From Thermoflexus hugenholtzii (GTDB lineage Bacteria > Chloroflexota > Anaerolineae > Thermoflexales > Thermoflexaceae): a DNA stretch of 64,000 bases. The notes under the pieces were generated by a model. That model was not told the DNA's origin. It searched no databases and saw only the letters and a program-made list of their open reading frames with translations. Both the position numbers and the translations under genes were made by a program. This document shows, piece by piece, positions 43,914-56,057 of this stretch (positions within the stretch are counted from its first letter, which is position 1; every line of letters starts with the position of its first letter). Where the stretch lies: contig NZ_CP076326.1 in the NCBI RefSeq assembly GCF_018771565.1, positions 2,666,001 to 2,730,000 of the forward strand, in the 5' to 3' direction.

Positions 43914-45491
43914 TCAAAGAAGGATCCGGATCTTTTCCCCGCGCAGGAGCTCCATCCACCGCTCCGGACGCTGGGTGTGCACCGGGAGCAGATGGCGGGG
44001 CCGGAGACGGCGGACCAGCCTCGCCAGATCCTCCTCCGGAGCGTGGCCCGAAGTGTGATAGGGATTGTCCACCTCCATAGGATCCGCCGGAAGAGCCCGG
44101 AGGCTCTCCGGAAGAAGGCGGAAGTTCAGCTCGGAAAGCCACCGCATCAGGATCCGGAGGTCCAGGATCTGCTCGTCGTCCGCCCAGTAGCTGTTGCTGA
44201 AAATGTAAAGGCCCTCCGGCTCCAGGCCGGCGTGCAGCCGCAGGTCCAGGAGACGGTTGATCTCATAGAAGCCGAAGGCCAGAAGGAAGCTTCCCGGGTC
44301 CTTCGCCACCTCCTCGATGGTCACGCCCCGCAGATCGCCCCGTTCCCAGAGCCGCTCCTCCCACCCCTGCGTCTGCGCCCGGGTCTCCCGAAGGACCCGA
44401 ACCCCTCTCCGCGCCGCCTCGTAACGGGGATCCACGTCGGACAGCGCCCACAGCAGATAGGCGTCCTTCGGCGTCACCACCAGCTCCCGGCCCAGATCCC
44501 GGGCCACCTCCAGACAGGACTCCAGGCGCTCCACGTTGCGAGGGGCGAAGTCCACCGCCACCGGAGCCCCCGGATGTTTCCGGATCGCCGCATGCAGGGC
44601 CTCCTTCACTTCCTCCTCGGTGCGGGCGCCCCCGGGCCGCCCCAGGCGGGTCCCCTCCACGATCAGGAGGAAGACCGGCTCTCCCTCCAGCGCTTGCAGG
44701 AACGCCTCCGTGCGCCCGCCCTCCCGGCCGTGGAACCGCAGATCCCCGGTGTAGACCACCAGGCCCTCCTCCGTCTCCACGGCGAAGGCCGCCGCCCCCG
44801 GCACGGAGTGATCCACCGGGAAAGCCCGCGCCCGAAAGCCTCCCACCCGGAACGGGAGATCCACCGCCTCCCAGGGATGACCTTCCAGGCCCTTGGTTTT
44901 GGCCGGGGAGAGCTGGTGGAACCCCTGCGGCAGCCCTCTCAAGCAGCAATACGGCCGTCGGAGGTAGGAAGCCCGAGGGTCCGCCTTCAGGACGCCCTCT
45001 TCGTTGGTCCGTCGCCGGCTGAGGTAGGCGCTTTCTCCATCCAGCCCCGCCGAGGCGGTGTCCTGCATCGCCTTCAGGATGACGGCGGTCTCCGGCGTGG
45101 CGTAGATGGGAAGGTCGGCCCGCAGGTACGCGATGGCCCCCGAGTGATCCAGGTGGGCATGGGAGAGCAGAAGCCCCCGGATATGCCCGGCGTCCGGCGC
45201 GCCGTCCAGCAGCCTCCGCTCCAGGGCCGTGGGGAACAGGGTGTCGTCCGGGCCGTCCCGATAGAGCCCTCTCAGGCGGGGGAGGAGCCCCAGGGCCAGC
45301 AGGTCCCGCAGGCCGAGGGCGCTGCGGGGGGCCAGGAACTCGGTGAAGTATTGATTCCAGCGGCCGAAGGAACGCCCGAAATCCAGGAGGATGGCCTCGC
45401 CGCCGGCCTCCAGGAGCAGCTGGTTGCCGCCGATCTCCCCCCAGCCGCCGAAGACATGAACGCGAAGCCCGCCCACCGCAAAGGATCTCAT
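43914..45491 (-). CDS. RNase J-like beta-CASP ribonuclease/hydrolase
   Basis: 525 residues of the metallo-beta-lactamase/beta-CASP family. N-terminal GGWGEIGGNQLLLEAGG, zinc motif LLSHAHLDHSGAI, Asp of VYTGDLRFHG, the beta-CASP insert with IVEGTRLGRPGG, and a C-terminal segment with DNPYHTSGHAPEEDL and HLLPVHTQRPE. RNase J processes and degrades RNA from the 5' end; this one is divergent (longer loops, no RNase J C-terminal dimer domain visible), so a related nuclease is possible. ATG 45491 has GGGGAGGCG upstream. It follows the RmuC gene by 65 bases on the same strand. Confidence 0.82.
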   Translation of the reverse strand: MRSFAVGGLRVHVFGGWGEIGGNQLLLEAGGEAILLDFGRSFGRWNQYFTEFLAPRSALGLRDLLALGLLPRLRGLYRDGPDDTLFPTALERRLLDGAPDAGHIRGLLLSHAHLDHSGAIAYLRADLPIYATPETAVILKAMQDTASAGLDGESAYLSRRRTNEEGVLKADPRASYLRRPYCCLRGLPQGFHQLSPAKTKGLEGHPWEAVDLPFRVGGFRARAFPVDHSVPGAAAFAVETEEGLVVYTGDLRFHGREGGRTEAFLQALEGEPVFLLIVEGTRLGRPGGARTEEEVKEALHAAIRKHPGAPVAVDFAPRNVERLESCLEVARDLGRELVVTPKDAYLLWALSDVDPRYEAARRGVRVLRETRAQTQGWEERLWERGDLRGVTIEEVAKDPGSFLLAFGFYEINRLLDLRLHAGLEPEGLYIFSNSYWADDEQILDLRILMRWLSELNFRLLPESLRALPADPMEVDNPYHTSGHAPEEDLARLVRRLRPRHLLPVHTQRPERWMELLRGEKIRILL

Positions 45492-45556
45492 CGGGCGCCT
45501 CCCCGGATCCGGGCATGCCTTCCTATCCAGTCCCTCCCCTAAACCGCGGGGCTTTA

Positions 45557-46618
45557 TCACGCCTTGTCCCCAACTTCAGGAGGCCCATCGCCTATAAGAG
45601 CGTTAAGAGCTCTCTCCGCGTTTCGCAGCGCATCCAGAGCTCGCTCCCGCTGTCCCCTCACCGTGTTGATTTCCTTTTCCATATTCTCCAAAAGCACTCG
45701 AGCCTGGCGTAGCGCATCGCGGGTGCTTCCGATGAGCTGCGGAGTGTCGGTTGAACGGACCGAAATCCCCAGACGCTGGGCGATCAGATAGAGGCTGAGG
45801 ACGAAAGGAACCAGCAGGCTGTAAGGCACTACGACAACTTGATGTTCACTGGCCACTTCCCGGATCGCGGATCGGCACATGGCATAGACGGAGTCCGGGA
45901 CCGCCGCAATCCCGAACCCCGGAACTTTCGGATCGCTCAGGTATTTAACGATCTTCTTTGCCTGCTCTCTGATGTTCTTCTGGATCTTTTGAAAATTCTT
46001 CTGGTCCGCTTCATGGTCCTGCTCAGCCAGAATCTCGGCGCCGACGAACTTGCTGTCCAGGGGGACGCGATAGTCACCCGGCAACACCACGGCGAATTCC
46101 ACCACCCCGTCCCCCAGAGGGACGTTCCGCTGCACCCATCCCTCCGGGAACACGCTGAGGAGCTCATCCACAATGCGCTCCGCCGCAGCGCCCCCTCGGC
46201 GTCCCAGGAGGATGGCGCTGATCCGACCGATCTCCTCTTCAAGGCGGGCGATTTGATCATCCGAAGTGGATCGCAGCTTCTCCTCCAGGCGGGTGAGGGT
46301 TTTCAGGGTCTCCTCAATCTGCCGGGTGACCTGCTGATGCACCGTGTCCGACAGGAAGCCATGCACGCTCTTTAGGTTCTCGCTCAGCCGCGTAAGCTCA
46401 TCCCGGGCCTGGTCCAGGCGGGCGCGAAGCTCAGGGAAATTGGCCAGGCTTTCTGTCTTCTGGCGGACCTCTTCCACGCGCTCCTTCAAGCCCTGAAGCT
46501 CACGGAGCAGGTTTTGGTTGGAGCGCGTGGCCAGCATCGCGGCCACAACCATCCCTCCGACAAAGCCCAGGGGCACAGCGAGGATCAGAACCATCAGCAA
46601 CTCGGCCGGGACATTCAT
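45557..46618 (-). CDS. rmuC: RmuC-family DNA recombination protein
   Basis: 353 residues. A single membrane helix at the N terminus (LLMVLILAVPLGFVGGMVVAAML), a coiled coil at about 30-125, then the RmuC nuclease-like core: VQRNVPLGDGVVEFAVVLPG, VPLDSKFVGAEI and ISVRSTDTPQLIG. RmuC limits inversion of short repeats and is thought to act at DNA ends as a restriction-fold nuclease. Membrane tethering is normal for the family. First gene of a minus-strand run that continues with the RNase J-like, thermonuclease and nucleotidyltransferase-like genes. tRNA genes lie upstream. Confidence 0.88.
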   Translation of the reverse strand: MNVPAELLMVLILAVPLGFVGGMVVAAMLATRSNQNLLRELQGLKERVEEVRQKTESLANFPELRARLDQARDELTRLSENLKSVHGFLSDTVHQQVTRQIEETLKTLTRLEEKLRSTSDDQIARLEEEIGRISAILLGRRGGAAAERIVDELLSVFPEGWVQRNVPLGDGVVEFAVVLPGDYRVPLDSKFVGAEILAEQDHEADQKNFQKIQKNIREQAKKIVKYLSDPKVPGFGIAAVPDSVYAMCRSAIREVASEHQVVVVPYSLLVPFVLSLYLIAQRLGISVRSTDTPQLIGSTRDALRQARVLLENMEKEINTVRGQRERALDALRNAERALNALIGDGPPEVGDKA

Positions 46619-46874
46619 GGGGACCTCCCAGACAGGCAGGCTGAAGCGAGTCCAGGTCATCAGAGAATGAAACCTGAGGGAATCAAAAAGGGGACGCCGC
46701 CATGTGGGGAACCCGCCTCATGTGGAGGCTGTGAGGGAAGCGCGCTGGGGCATCCTCCCCGAATCGGGGGGTTCGATCTTCTTACGCACCCTTCCGGTCT
46801 CCCACCGGTCATGCTCGTTCCCTCCATCCGAAAGCCTCGCAGGAGACCGCGAGGCTCCAGCCAGGGGGCGGAAG
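46619..46874. other. Spacer with a hairpin after the tRNA-Gly gene
   Basis: No gene seen. On the minus strand, downstream of tRNA-Gly, AGCCTCGC and GCGAGGCT (46833-46856) form a hairpin followed by TTT, a weak candidate terminator for the tRNA transcript. Confidence 0.45.
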
Positions 46875-46947
46875 AGCGGGCGACGGGACTCGAACCCGCG
46901 GCCTCCTCCATGGCAGGGAGGCGCTCTACCGTCTGAGCTACGCCCGC
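46875..46947 (-). tRNA. tRNA-Gly (GCC)
   Basis: On the minus strand a standard cloverleaf: acceptor GCGGGCG pairing with CGCCCGC, D arm GCTCAGACGGTAGAGC, anticodon stem CCTCC/GGAGG with loop CTGCCAT (anticodon GCC) and a T arm GCGGGTTCGAGTCCCGT. Discriminator T; CCA is not encoded. It lies 45 bases downstream of tRNA-Ser on the same strand, so they are likely one transcript. Confidence 0.92.
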
Positions 46948-46992
46948 GCTTCGGGGTCCCCGTCCGGTCGAAGACCGGATGGGGGACCTGAG

Positions 46993-47083
46993 CGGAGGGG
47001 GCGGGATTCGAACCCGCGGTGAGCCTTCAAGGGCCCACAGGTGATTTCGAGTCACCCGCCTTCGTCCACTCGGCCACCCCTCC
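46993..47083 (-). tRNA. tRNA-Ser (CGA)
   Basis: Class II tRNA on the minus strand with a long variable arm (TGTGGGCCCTTGAAGGCTCACC region). Acceptor GGAGGGG/CCCCTCC, anticodon stem GGTGA/TCACC with loop CTCGAAA (anticodon CGA), T arm GCGGGTTCGAATCCCGC, discriminator G. CCA is not encoded. A TATAAT box lies 8 bases upstream of the 5' end (47091-47096, minus). Confidence 0.93.
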
Positions 47084-47272
47084 GTCCTCTATTATAGCGC
47101 AGGCCCCTCCACGCGCGCCCCTCCACACAAACCCCCGGAGGGCCCTTCCCGCTCCTTCCGCTTCGATCCGCTTTCCCCCCGGCACGGCCTGTGCTACAAC
47201 AGAACCGCACGAAGCGGACAACTCAACGATTCGTGGCGCACCTCCAGGCCATCCGATCCGGGAGGGGAAGCG

Positions 47273-47734
47273 ATGATCGCCGGCGTGGAGCTGAAGGAGC
47301 TCATCACCCACGTCGATGACCGCGGGTTCTTCCGGGAGATCCTGCGGGTCACCGACCCCATCTTCGCCGAAGGGTTCGCCCAGTGGAGCCACTCCCTGAT
47401 GTATCCCGGCGTCATCAAGGCCTGGCACATCCACTGGAAGCAGACGGACTGGTGGTATGTGGCCTCCGGCACCCTCAAGGTCGCCCTCCACGACCTGCGG
47501 CCGGATTCCCCCACCTACCGCCGGACGATGGAGCTCTACCTGGGCGATCACGCCCCCCCGCGGGTGCTGAAGATCCCCCCCGGGGTGGCCCACGGCTGCA
47601 AGGTGGTCAGCCCCACCCCCGTCCACCTGTTCTACATCACCTCCCGCACCTACGATCCTTCCGATGAGGGCCGCATCCCCCACGACGACCCCACCATCGG
47701 CTACGACTGGCTGGCCCCGCCGCCCATCCGCTGA
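47273..47734 (+). CDS. RmlC-like cupin, dTDP-4-dehydrorhamnose 3,5-epimerase family
   Basis: 153 residues in the dTDP-sugar 3,5-epimerase/isomerase cupin family: ELKELITHVDDRGFFREILRV, the strand SLMYPGVIKAWHIHWKQTDWWYV with the catalytic His region, KIPPGVAHGCKVVS and HLFYITSRTYDPSDEGRIPHDDPTIGYDW. Family members isomerise dTDP-4-keto sugars for surface glycans. It is shorter than RmlC (about 180), as in the WbnF/QdtA-type relatives, so the exact sugar is unknown. Ribosome site GGGAGGGGAAG lies before the ATG. First of a plus-strand run with shikimate kinase and an ABC exporter. Confidence 0.85.
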   Translation: MIAGVELKELITHVDDRGFFREILRVTDPIFAEGFAQWSHSLMYPGVIKAWHIHWKQTDWWYVASGTLKVALHDLRPDSPTYRRTMELYLGDHAPPRVLKIPPGVAHGCKVVSPTPVHLFYITSRTYDPSDEGRIPHDDPTIGYDWLAPPPIR

Positions 47735-47763
47735 AGGCCCGCCGGAGATCGGGGAGCGCCCCC

Positions 47764-48333
47764 ATGCCCCTCCGCAACCTGGTGATCACCGGCTTCGTAG
47801 GAACCGGAAAGACCACCGTGGCCCGGATCCTGGCCCGGCGCCTGGGACGCCCCTTCCTGGATTTCGATGAGGAGATCGCCCGCCGCGCCGGACGCTCCAT
47901 CTCCGAGATCTTCGATCGGGACGGCGAGGCCGCCTTCCGGGCCATGGAGGCCGCCCTCTGCCGGGAATGGTCCATCCCCCGGGGATGGGTCCTGGCCACC
48001 GGCGGGGGGACCTGTCTCTACCCCGCCAACCGGGCTGCCCTGGCCGCCGGAGGCCATCTCTTCTTCCTGTATGCGGACCTCAACGAAGTCGCCCGGCGGC
48101 TGGCCGACGCCACCGATCGCCCCCTCCTCCGGCTCCGGCCCGGGGAAACCCTCCTCGAGCGCCTGCAGGCCCTCTGGAACGCCCGGGAGGCCGCCTACCG
48201 GGCCATCCCCCACTGGGTGGATACCACCGGCCGCTCCCCCGAAGCGGTGGCCGAGGAGATCCTCCGGCGTCTGCAGGAGCTCGAAAGGACCGAGGACGAT
48301 GATCCGCACCGAGGACCTGACCCGACGCTATGA
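47764..48333 (+). CDS. aroK: Shikimate kinase
   Basis: 189 residues. P-loop GFVGTGKTTVARIL (residues 10-23), shikimate-binding DFDEEIARRAG (33-43, Asp), Arg in FRAMEAALC, and TGGGTCLYP (79-87). It phosphorylates shikimate in the chorismate pathway. Its stop lies 35 bases inside the following ABC ATPase gene, so these are translationally linked even though the functions differ. Chorismate synthase lies about 1.8 kb downstream on the other strand, so the aromatic pathway is only loosely clustered here. Confidence 0.9.
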   Translation: MPLRNLVITGFVGTGKTTVARILARRLGRPFLDFDEEIARRAGRSISEIFDRDGEAAFRAMEAALCREWSIPRGWVLATGGGTCLYPANRAALAAGGHLFFLYADLNEVARRLADATDRPLLRLRPGETLLERLQALWNAREAAYRAIPHWVDTTGRSPEAVAEEILRRLQELERTEDDDPHRGPDPTL

Positions 48334-49228
48334 CGGCACCCTCGCCCTGGACCGGCTCACCATGGAGGTCCGGGAAGGGGAGCTCCTGGCCCTCCTGGGC
48401 CCCAACGGCGCCGGCAAAACCACCACCCTCCGCCTGCTCCTCGGTTTGATTTCTCCAACATCCGGGCGCGTCTGGATCGCCGGGGAGCCGATGACCCCAG
48501 CCCGACACGACCTGCGTCGACGGATCGGCTACCTCCCGGAGACCCCCGGGTTCTGGGAGCGGCTCTCCGCCCTCCAGAACCTGGAGATCTATGCCCGGCT
48601 CTACGGCGTCCCGGATCCCCGGCGTCGGGCCATGGCCCTGCTGGAGACGTTCGGCCTGGCGGAGCGGGCCCGGGAGGCTGTGGCCACCTTCTCAAAGGGG
48701 ATGCGCCAGCGTCTGGCCCTCGCCCGCGCCCTGCTCCCGGATCCGCCCATCCTCCTCCTCGATGAACCCACCGCCGGCCTGGACCCCGAGGCCGCCCGGG
48801 AGGTTCGGGAGCTCCTGCAACGCTTGAAAGGCGAGGGGCGCACCATCCTCCTCTGCACCCACGACCTGGAGGAGGCGGAGCGCCTGGGGGACCGGGTGGC
48901 CATCCTGCGCACCCGCCTGCTGGCCCTCGACACCCCCGCCCGGCTCCGGGCCCGGTGGTCCGGCGCGGCGGTGGCCATCGAGGTGGCCGACGACCCCGCC
49001 CGCTACCTCCCCGTGGTCCGGGATCAGCCCGGCGTGCAGGCGGTGGGGCTCCGGGGTGCCCAGATCGAGGTCCGCGTCACCGACCTCCGGGCCGTCACCC
49101 CCCATCTGGTCCGACGGCTGGTGGAGGCGGGGGCCCCCATCCTGCGCGTGGCCCCGGTGGAGGCTTCCCTGGAGGAGATCTACCTGCGGATTGTGCGCGG
49201 GGAGCCCGAGCTCCCCGACACGCCTTGA
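48299..49228 (+). CDS. ABC transporter ATP-binding protein (exporter, CcmA type)
   Basis: 309 residues. Walker A LLGPNGAGKTTTLR, signature FSKGMRQRLALARALL, Walker B LLLDEPTAGLDPEAAR, H-loop LCTHDLEEAERLG. A C-terminal accessory domain (about residues 215-300) resembles the exporter branch that works with ABC-2 permeases; the permease gene follows 13 bases later. ATG 48299 is inside the end of aroK. Substrate unknown. Confidence 0.9.
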   Translation: MIRTEDLTRRYDGTLALDRLTMEVREGELLALLGPNGAGKTTTLRLLLGLISPTSGRVWIAGEPMTPARHDLRRRIGYLPETPGFWERLSALQNLEIYARLYGVPDPRRRAMALLETFGLAERAREAVATFSKGMRQRLALARALLPDPPILLLDEPTAGLDPEAAREVRELLQRLKGEGRTILLCTHDLEEAERLGDRVAILRTRLLALDTPARLRARWSGAAVAIEVADDPARYLPVVRDQPGVQAVGLRGAQIEVRVTDLRAVTPHLVRRLVEAGAPILRVAPVEASLEEIYLRIVRGEPELPDTP

Positions 49229-49241
49229 AAGGAGGCCCTCG

Positions 49242-50042
49242 ATGGCGTGGTCCCGGATCGCGGCGATCGCCGAGAAAGAGGTGCATGAAGCCCTGCGCAA
49301 CCGCTATGTGCTGATGCTGCTCATCACCCTGCCGATCGCCTTCGCCGCCCTCCCGGTCGTGAGCCTGCTCAGCATCCGAGGGCTCCCGGCTTCGCCGCCC
49401 TCCGAGACCTCCCGCGGGCTGCCCCCGGCCCTGGCCCGACGGCTGGCCGGCCTCTCCCCCCGGGAGCAACTGGAGGTCTTCCTGACCTCCCAGTTCATGC
49501 TCATCCTCTGGATCGCCCCCCTCGCCCTCCCGATGACCATCGCCACCTACAGCGTGGTCGGGGAGAAGCGGGAGAAAGCCCTGGAGCCCCTGCTGGCGAC
49601 CCCGGTGACCACCGCGGAGCTGCTCGCCGGCAAGGCCCTCGCCGCCGCCGCCCCGGGGATCGCCCTCAGCGGGCTGACCTATCTGCTCATGGTGGGAGCC
49701 GCCGGGATCATCGGCCTCTCCGCCCCTGCCTTCCGGGTCCTTTGGGGTCCCACCGCCTGGCTCCAGGTCCTCGGGATCAGCCCGCTGCTCACCCTGCTGG
49801 CCACCCTGCTGGGGCTGAGCGTCTCCTCCCGGGTCAACGACCCCCGCCTGGCCGAGCAGATCGGCATGATCGTGGTCCTCCCCCTCCTGGGACTGATCAT
49901 CGCCCAGAGCATGGGGGTGCTGTGGCTGAGCGGGACCCTGCTCCTGGGGGTGGCCCTCTTCCTGCTAACGGCCGATGGGCTCCTCCTCGCCCTGGCGGTG
50001 GCTCTCTTTGAGCGGGAGACCATCCTCACCCGATGGCGCTGA
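49242..50042 (+). CDS. ABC-2 type transporter permease
   Basis: 266 residues with six predicted membrane helices (YVLMLLITLPIAFAALPVVSLL, FMLILWIAPLALPMTIA, GIALSGLTYLLMVGAAGIIG, LLTLLATLLGLSVSS, IVVLPLLGLIIAQSMGVLWL, LLLGVALFLLTADGLLLALAVALF). The signature IATYSVVGEKREKALEPLLATPVTTAELLAGKAL is typical of ABC-2 exporters of the NatB/YhhJ group. It starts 13 bases after the ATPase stop, with AAGGAGG upstream. Exports an unknown substrate. Confidence 0.87.
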   Translation: MAWSRIAAIAEKEVHEALRNRYVLMLLITLPIAFAALPVVSLLSIRGLPASPPSETSRGLPPALARRLAGLSPREQLEVFLTSQFMLILWIAPLALPMTIATYSVVGEKREKALEPLLATPVTTAELLAGKALAAAAPGIALSGLTYLLMVGAAGIIGLSAPAFRVLWGPTAWLQVLGISPLLTLLATLLGLSVSSRVNDPRLAEQIGMIVVLPLLGLIIAQSMGVLWLSGTLLLGVALFLLTADGLLLALAVALFERETILTRWR

Positions 50043-50096
50043 GGACCCAGGGCCTTCCACGAGGGATCCGGCAGGGCCGGTGTTTCACGTGAAACA

Positions 50097-51269
50097 TCAC
50101 GGCCAGAACACGTGGGGCGACCCATCGATCGGGAGATCCCCCAGGCGGGCCTGGCGGAGGGCCTCGAAGCGAGCCTGACACTCCTCCAGGGTGTCGCCCC
50201 CCAGCTTCTCCAGCAGGGCATCGGCCAGGACGAAGGCCATCATCGCCTCCACGATGGGGCAGGCGCGAGGGACCGGGCAGAAGTCGGATCGCTCGTAGCG
50301 GGTCTCCGTCGGCTGGCCGGTGGAAAGGTCCACGGAGGGCTGGGGCGTGAGGGTGGTGGCGATGGGCTTGATGGCCACACGGGCCACAATCGGCGCCCCG
50401 TTGGAGATCCCCCCTTCGATCCCCCCGGCGCGGTTGGTGCGGCGGACCAAGCGGTCCCCTTCCCGGAAGATTGGATCCTGGGCCTCCGTGCCCCGACGGG
50501 CTGCCAGGGCGAACCCCTCCCCGATCTCCACCCCCTTGACCGCCGGGATGCTCCCCAGGGCCATCATCAATCGGGCGCTCAGCCGGCGGTCCCAGTGCAC
50601 GTGGGAGCCCAGCCCCGGCGGCACCCCGAGGGCCACCCCCTCGATGACCCCGCCCAGGGTGTCCCGCTCCTGCATGGCTGTCTCGACCGCCGCCCGCATG
50701 CGGGCCGAAGCCTCCGGATCGGGGCAGCGCATCGGGTCCGCCTCCGCCCGCTCGAACCGGGCTTCATAGGGAAGATCCTCCGAGAGGGCCGCCCGGACCG
50801 GCCCAATCTGGACCACGTAGCTGCCGACCGTGATCCCGAAGGTCTTCAGGAATTGCTTGCACAGGGCCCCCACCGCCACCCGGGCGGCCGTCTCCCGGGC
50901 AGAGGCCCGCTCGAGGCCCGGACGGAGATCCCGGTAGCCATACTTGATCGCCGCCGCCAGGTCCACATGGCCCGGCCGGGGGATCGTCATCGGCGCCACC
51001 GCCCGCCCCCGCCATTTGGCGTGATCCCGGTTCTCGATCTGAAGGGCGATGGGCGCCCCCGTGGTCCTCCCTTCCAGGACCCCGCTCAGGAGGACCGCTC
51101 GATCTTCCTCGATCTTCATTCGGGGCCCCGCCCCCAGGCCGCGCTGCCGTCGGGCCAGCTCCCGGTTCACCGCCTCCACATCCACCGGAAGGCCGGCCGG
51201 GAGGCCCTCCAAGATGGCCACCAGGGCCGGCCCATGGGATTCCCCAGCCGTGAGAAACCGCAAGGGCAT
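50097..51269 (-). CDS. aroC: Chorismate synthase
   Basis: 390 residues. N-terminal LTAGESHGPALVAILEG, GLGAGPRMKIEEDRAVLLSGVLEGRTTGAPI, TIPRPGHVDLAAAIKY and the catalytic-loop [16 protein letters not shown] are diagnostic, and the FMN-binding C-terminal regions (RTNRAGGIEGGISNGAPI, DFCPVPRACPIVEAMMAFVLADALLEKLGGD) are intact. It makes chorismate from EPSP with reduced FMN. The ileS gene is upstream on the same strand, 109 bases away, with a palindromic terminator between, so aroC probably has its own start of transcription. Confidence 0.94.
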   Translation of the reverse strand: MPLRFLTAGESHGPALVAILEGLPAGLPVDVEAVNRELARRQRGLGAGPRMKIEEDRAVLLSGVLEGRTTGAPIALQIENRDHAKWRGRAVAPMTIPRPGHVDLAAAIKYGYRDLRPGLERASARETAARVAVGALCKQFLKTFGITVGSYVVQIGPVRAALSEDLPYEARFERAEADPMRCPDPEASARMRAAVETAMQERDTLGGVIEGVALGVPPGLGSHVHWDRRLSARLMMALGSIPAVKGVEIGEGFALAARRGTEAQDPIFREGDRLVRRTNRAGGIEGGISNGAPIVARVAIKPIATTLTPQPSVDLSTGQPTETRYERSDFCPVPRACPIVEAMMAFVLADALLEKLGGDTLEECQARFEALRQARLGDLPIDGSPHVFWP

Positions 51270-51295
51270 GCCCGTTCACCTCCCCGCCCGAGAAT

Positions 51296-51339
51296 AAAAA
51301 CCGATACGATTCGGGGGACGCCCGCGGGCGTCCCCCGAA
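51296..51339 (-). terminator. Probable terminator after ileS
   Basis: Minus strand: the 30-base perfect palindrome TTCGGGGGACGCCCG / CGGGCGTCCCCCGAA (51310-51339) is followed after 9 bases by TTTTT (51296-51300). The gap before the T-run is longer than usual. Confidence 0.5.
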
Positions 51340-51378
51340 CCCGATGTCGCATCCCGCTTCCTCCCCCGACCGGGCCTT

Positions 51379-54558
<3,180 letters not shown>

Positions 54559-54632
54559 GATCACCTCCCGAATTCGATCTTCTGATTTCAGAAAGTCGCG
54601 CGCCTTTCACCCTGCGGCGGTCGGCGGGATCC

Positions 54633-55352
54633 TTATGGGCTGGGATCGAGGGCGATCTCGATGCGCTTGTTGATCCGCCCTTTGCTTTTGTAATCCACGA
54701 TGCGGATCCGGCCGACCTCCCGGGTGTTGGCCACATGGGTTCCGCCATCCGCCTGGATATCCAGCCCCTCGATCTCCACGATCCGCACGGTCCGGATCTC
54801 TGGGGGCAGGAGATTGGCCTTCGTGCGGATCAGGTCGGGGTGGCGGTCGACCTCCTCCCGGGGCATGAAGAAGACCCGCACCGGGCGGGCAGCGGCCACC
54901 TCCGCGTTCACCTTCTCCTCGATCTCCCGGACCAGCTCCCCACGCAGGGTTTCGAACTCGAAATCCATGCGGCCGCGCAGGGGCTCCATGTTCCCACCGG
55001 TGACCTTGGCCCCGTAGTCCCGCCAGACCACGCCGCACAGGATGTGAAGGGCCGTGTGGGTGCGCATCAGGGCATAGCGGCGCTCCCAGTCGATCTCCCC
55101 GCGCACCGTCTCCCCGACAGGCGGGGGCGCTCCCTCCACTTCGTGCCAGACCAGGGAGCCCTGACGGCGGACGGCGGTCACGCGCCAGGTGCGGACGCCA
55201 TCGGTCAGCCATCCCACATCGTGGGGCTGGCCGCCGCCTCCCGGATAGAAAGCCGTGGCGTCCAGCGCCACCGCCGTTCCCTCCGCTGCCACCACCGTCG
55301 CCTCGAAGGTCCGCTGATAGGCGTCCGTGAGGTAGAGCAATCGGGTCTCCAT
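54633..55352 (-). CDS. AlaX-type trans-editing protein
   Basis: 239 residues, homologous to the AlaX trans-editing family and to the editing domain of alanyl-tRNA synthetase, which hydrolyse mischarged aminoacyl-tRNA (usually Ser-tRNA-Ala). Zinc-binding HTALH (about residue 97) and GLDIQADGGTHVANTREVG, where the usual Cys of CGGTHV is Asp, plus ATAFYPGGGGQPHD at the N terminus. ATG 55352 has GGAGGGATCC upstream; the longer reading covers the T-box leader and is rejected. It is 74 bases before ileS, so both are under the same T-box; pairing it with ileS suggests it may clear mischarged tRNA-Ile or another tRNA, which is inference. Confidence 0.9.
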   Translation of the reverse strand: METRLLYLTDAYQRTFEATVVAAEGTAVALDATAFYPGGGGQPHDVGWLTDGVRTWRVTAVRRQGSLVWHEVEGAPPPVGETVRGEIDWERRYALMRTHTALHILCGVVWRDYGAKVTGGNMEPLRGRMDFEFETLRGELVREIEEKVNAEVAAARPVRVFFMPREEVDRHPDLIRTKANLLPPEIRTVRIVEIEGLDIQADGGTHVANTREVGRIRIVDYKSKGRINKRIEIALDPSP

Positions 55353-55374
55353 CGGAGGATCCCTCCTCTCATGA

Positions 55375-55709
55375 AACAAAATCGGCCCTCGCCCCGGAGG
55401 GACGAGAGCCGACGGCTCCCGCGGTACCACCCTGCTTCCCGGCTGCGCCGGGCCGCTCCTGACGGGGACAGGCCGGATCCGCCGTCCAATCCCCGCGCCC
55501 TGGATAACGGGAGGCGAACCCCGGGTGAGCCTACTGACCCGCCGGATCGCGGGCGTTCGGTCACCGGCTCGGGAGGGATCTTCAGCCCGGCGTCGGCATC
55601 CGGCTCCCACCGCCCCGGACTCGCTGGGCCCGACGGCCCGGGCCTACTCGTCTCCGTCATCGCCGTTGCCCGGATTCGGTTGTTCGAAGTCCGCCGATCT
55701 GAGCGTTTC
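55375..55709 (-). promoter_or_regulatory. T-box riboswitch (probably tRNA-Ile specific)
   Basis: Minus-strand leader of the alaX-ileS operon. The T-box sequence AGGGTGGTACCGCG is present at 55420-55433, followed by a terminator hairpin (55384-55410, arms CTCGTCCC/GGGCGAG-type) and GATTTTGTTT. Stem I is recognisable from GACGAGTA, AGCGAGTCCGGGGCGGTG and, in the specifier loop, CTGAAGATCCCTCCCGAG, where ATC (Ile) at 55577-55579 is the likely specifier codon. Uncharged tRNA would stabilise the antiterminator and turn on transcription. The Ile specificity is inferred from this codon and the ileS gene downstream. Confidence 0.88.
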
Positions 55710-55715
55710 GAAAAC

Positions 55716-55744
55716 ACTATAGCGGGATCGGAAGGAGTTGTCAA
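55716..55744 (-). promoter_or_regulatory. Consensus promoter of the T-box operon
   Basis: Minus strand TTGACA (55739-55744), 17-base spacer, TATAGT (55716-55721). Near perfect sigma70 sequence just before the T-box stem I. Confidence 0.88.
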
Positions 55745-56057
55745 CCGCGTATGGCCGCCGAGCCGGATCCCAAGGAGGAAGCACGGATCGCCGAGCACCG
55801 CTCGGAACCCGGGAGGCCGTGGCCCGCGCGGATCCCGTATCGAACGGTTGGTCTGGAGGTTGCGGAGCTCCGCCGCCGGGGATGGCCATGCGGCTGCGGA
55901 TCGACATCGCAGATCGCGCCGCCCATGCGACCACAGGGAGTTGCCCCTCCGGCGGGTTCCGGGGTAAGGTGGAGTGAACATCCGTGGATCACCCGCGGGT
56001 GGGGCCTCTGCCTTCCATAGGCCGGTTGGCCCATCCCGCACCGGAGGAGAGCCAGCG
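55745..56057. other. 313-base spacer before transketolase, no gene seen
   Basis: Lies between the divergent T-box promoter and the transketolase start. Reading frames here are Arg/Pro-rich shadows with no ribosome site. I see no further named element. Confidence 0.6.

Noticed and set aside
55751-56020. 89-codon plus-strand frame before transketolase
   Set aside because: Pro/Arg-rich, no ribosome site, overlaps a region of other-frame noise.
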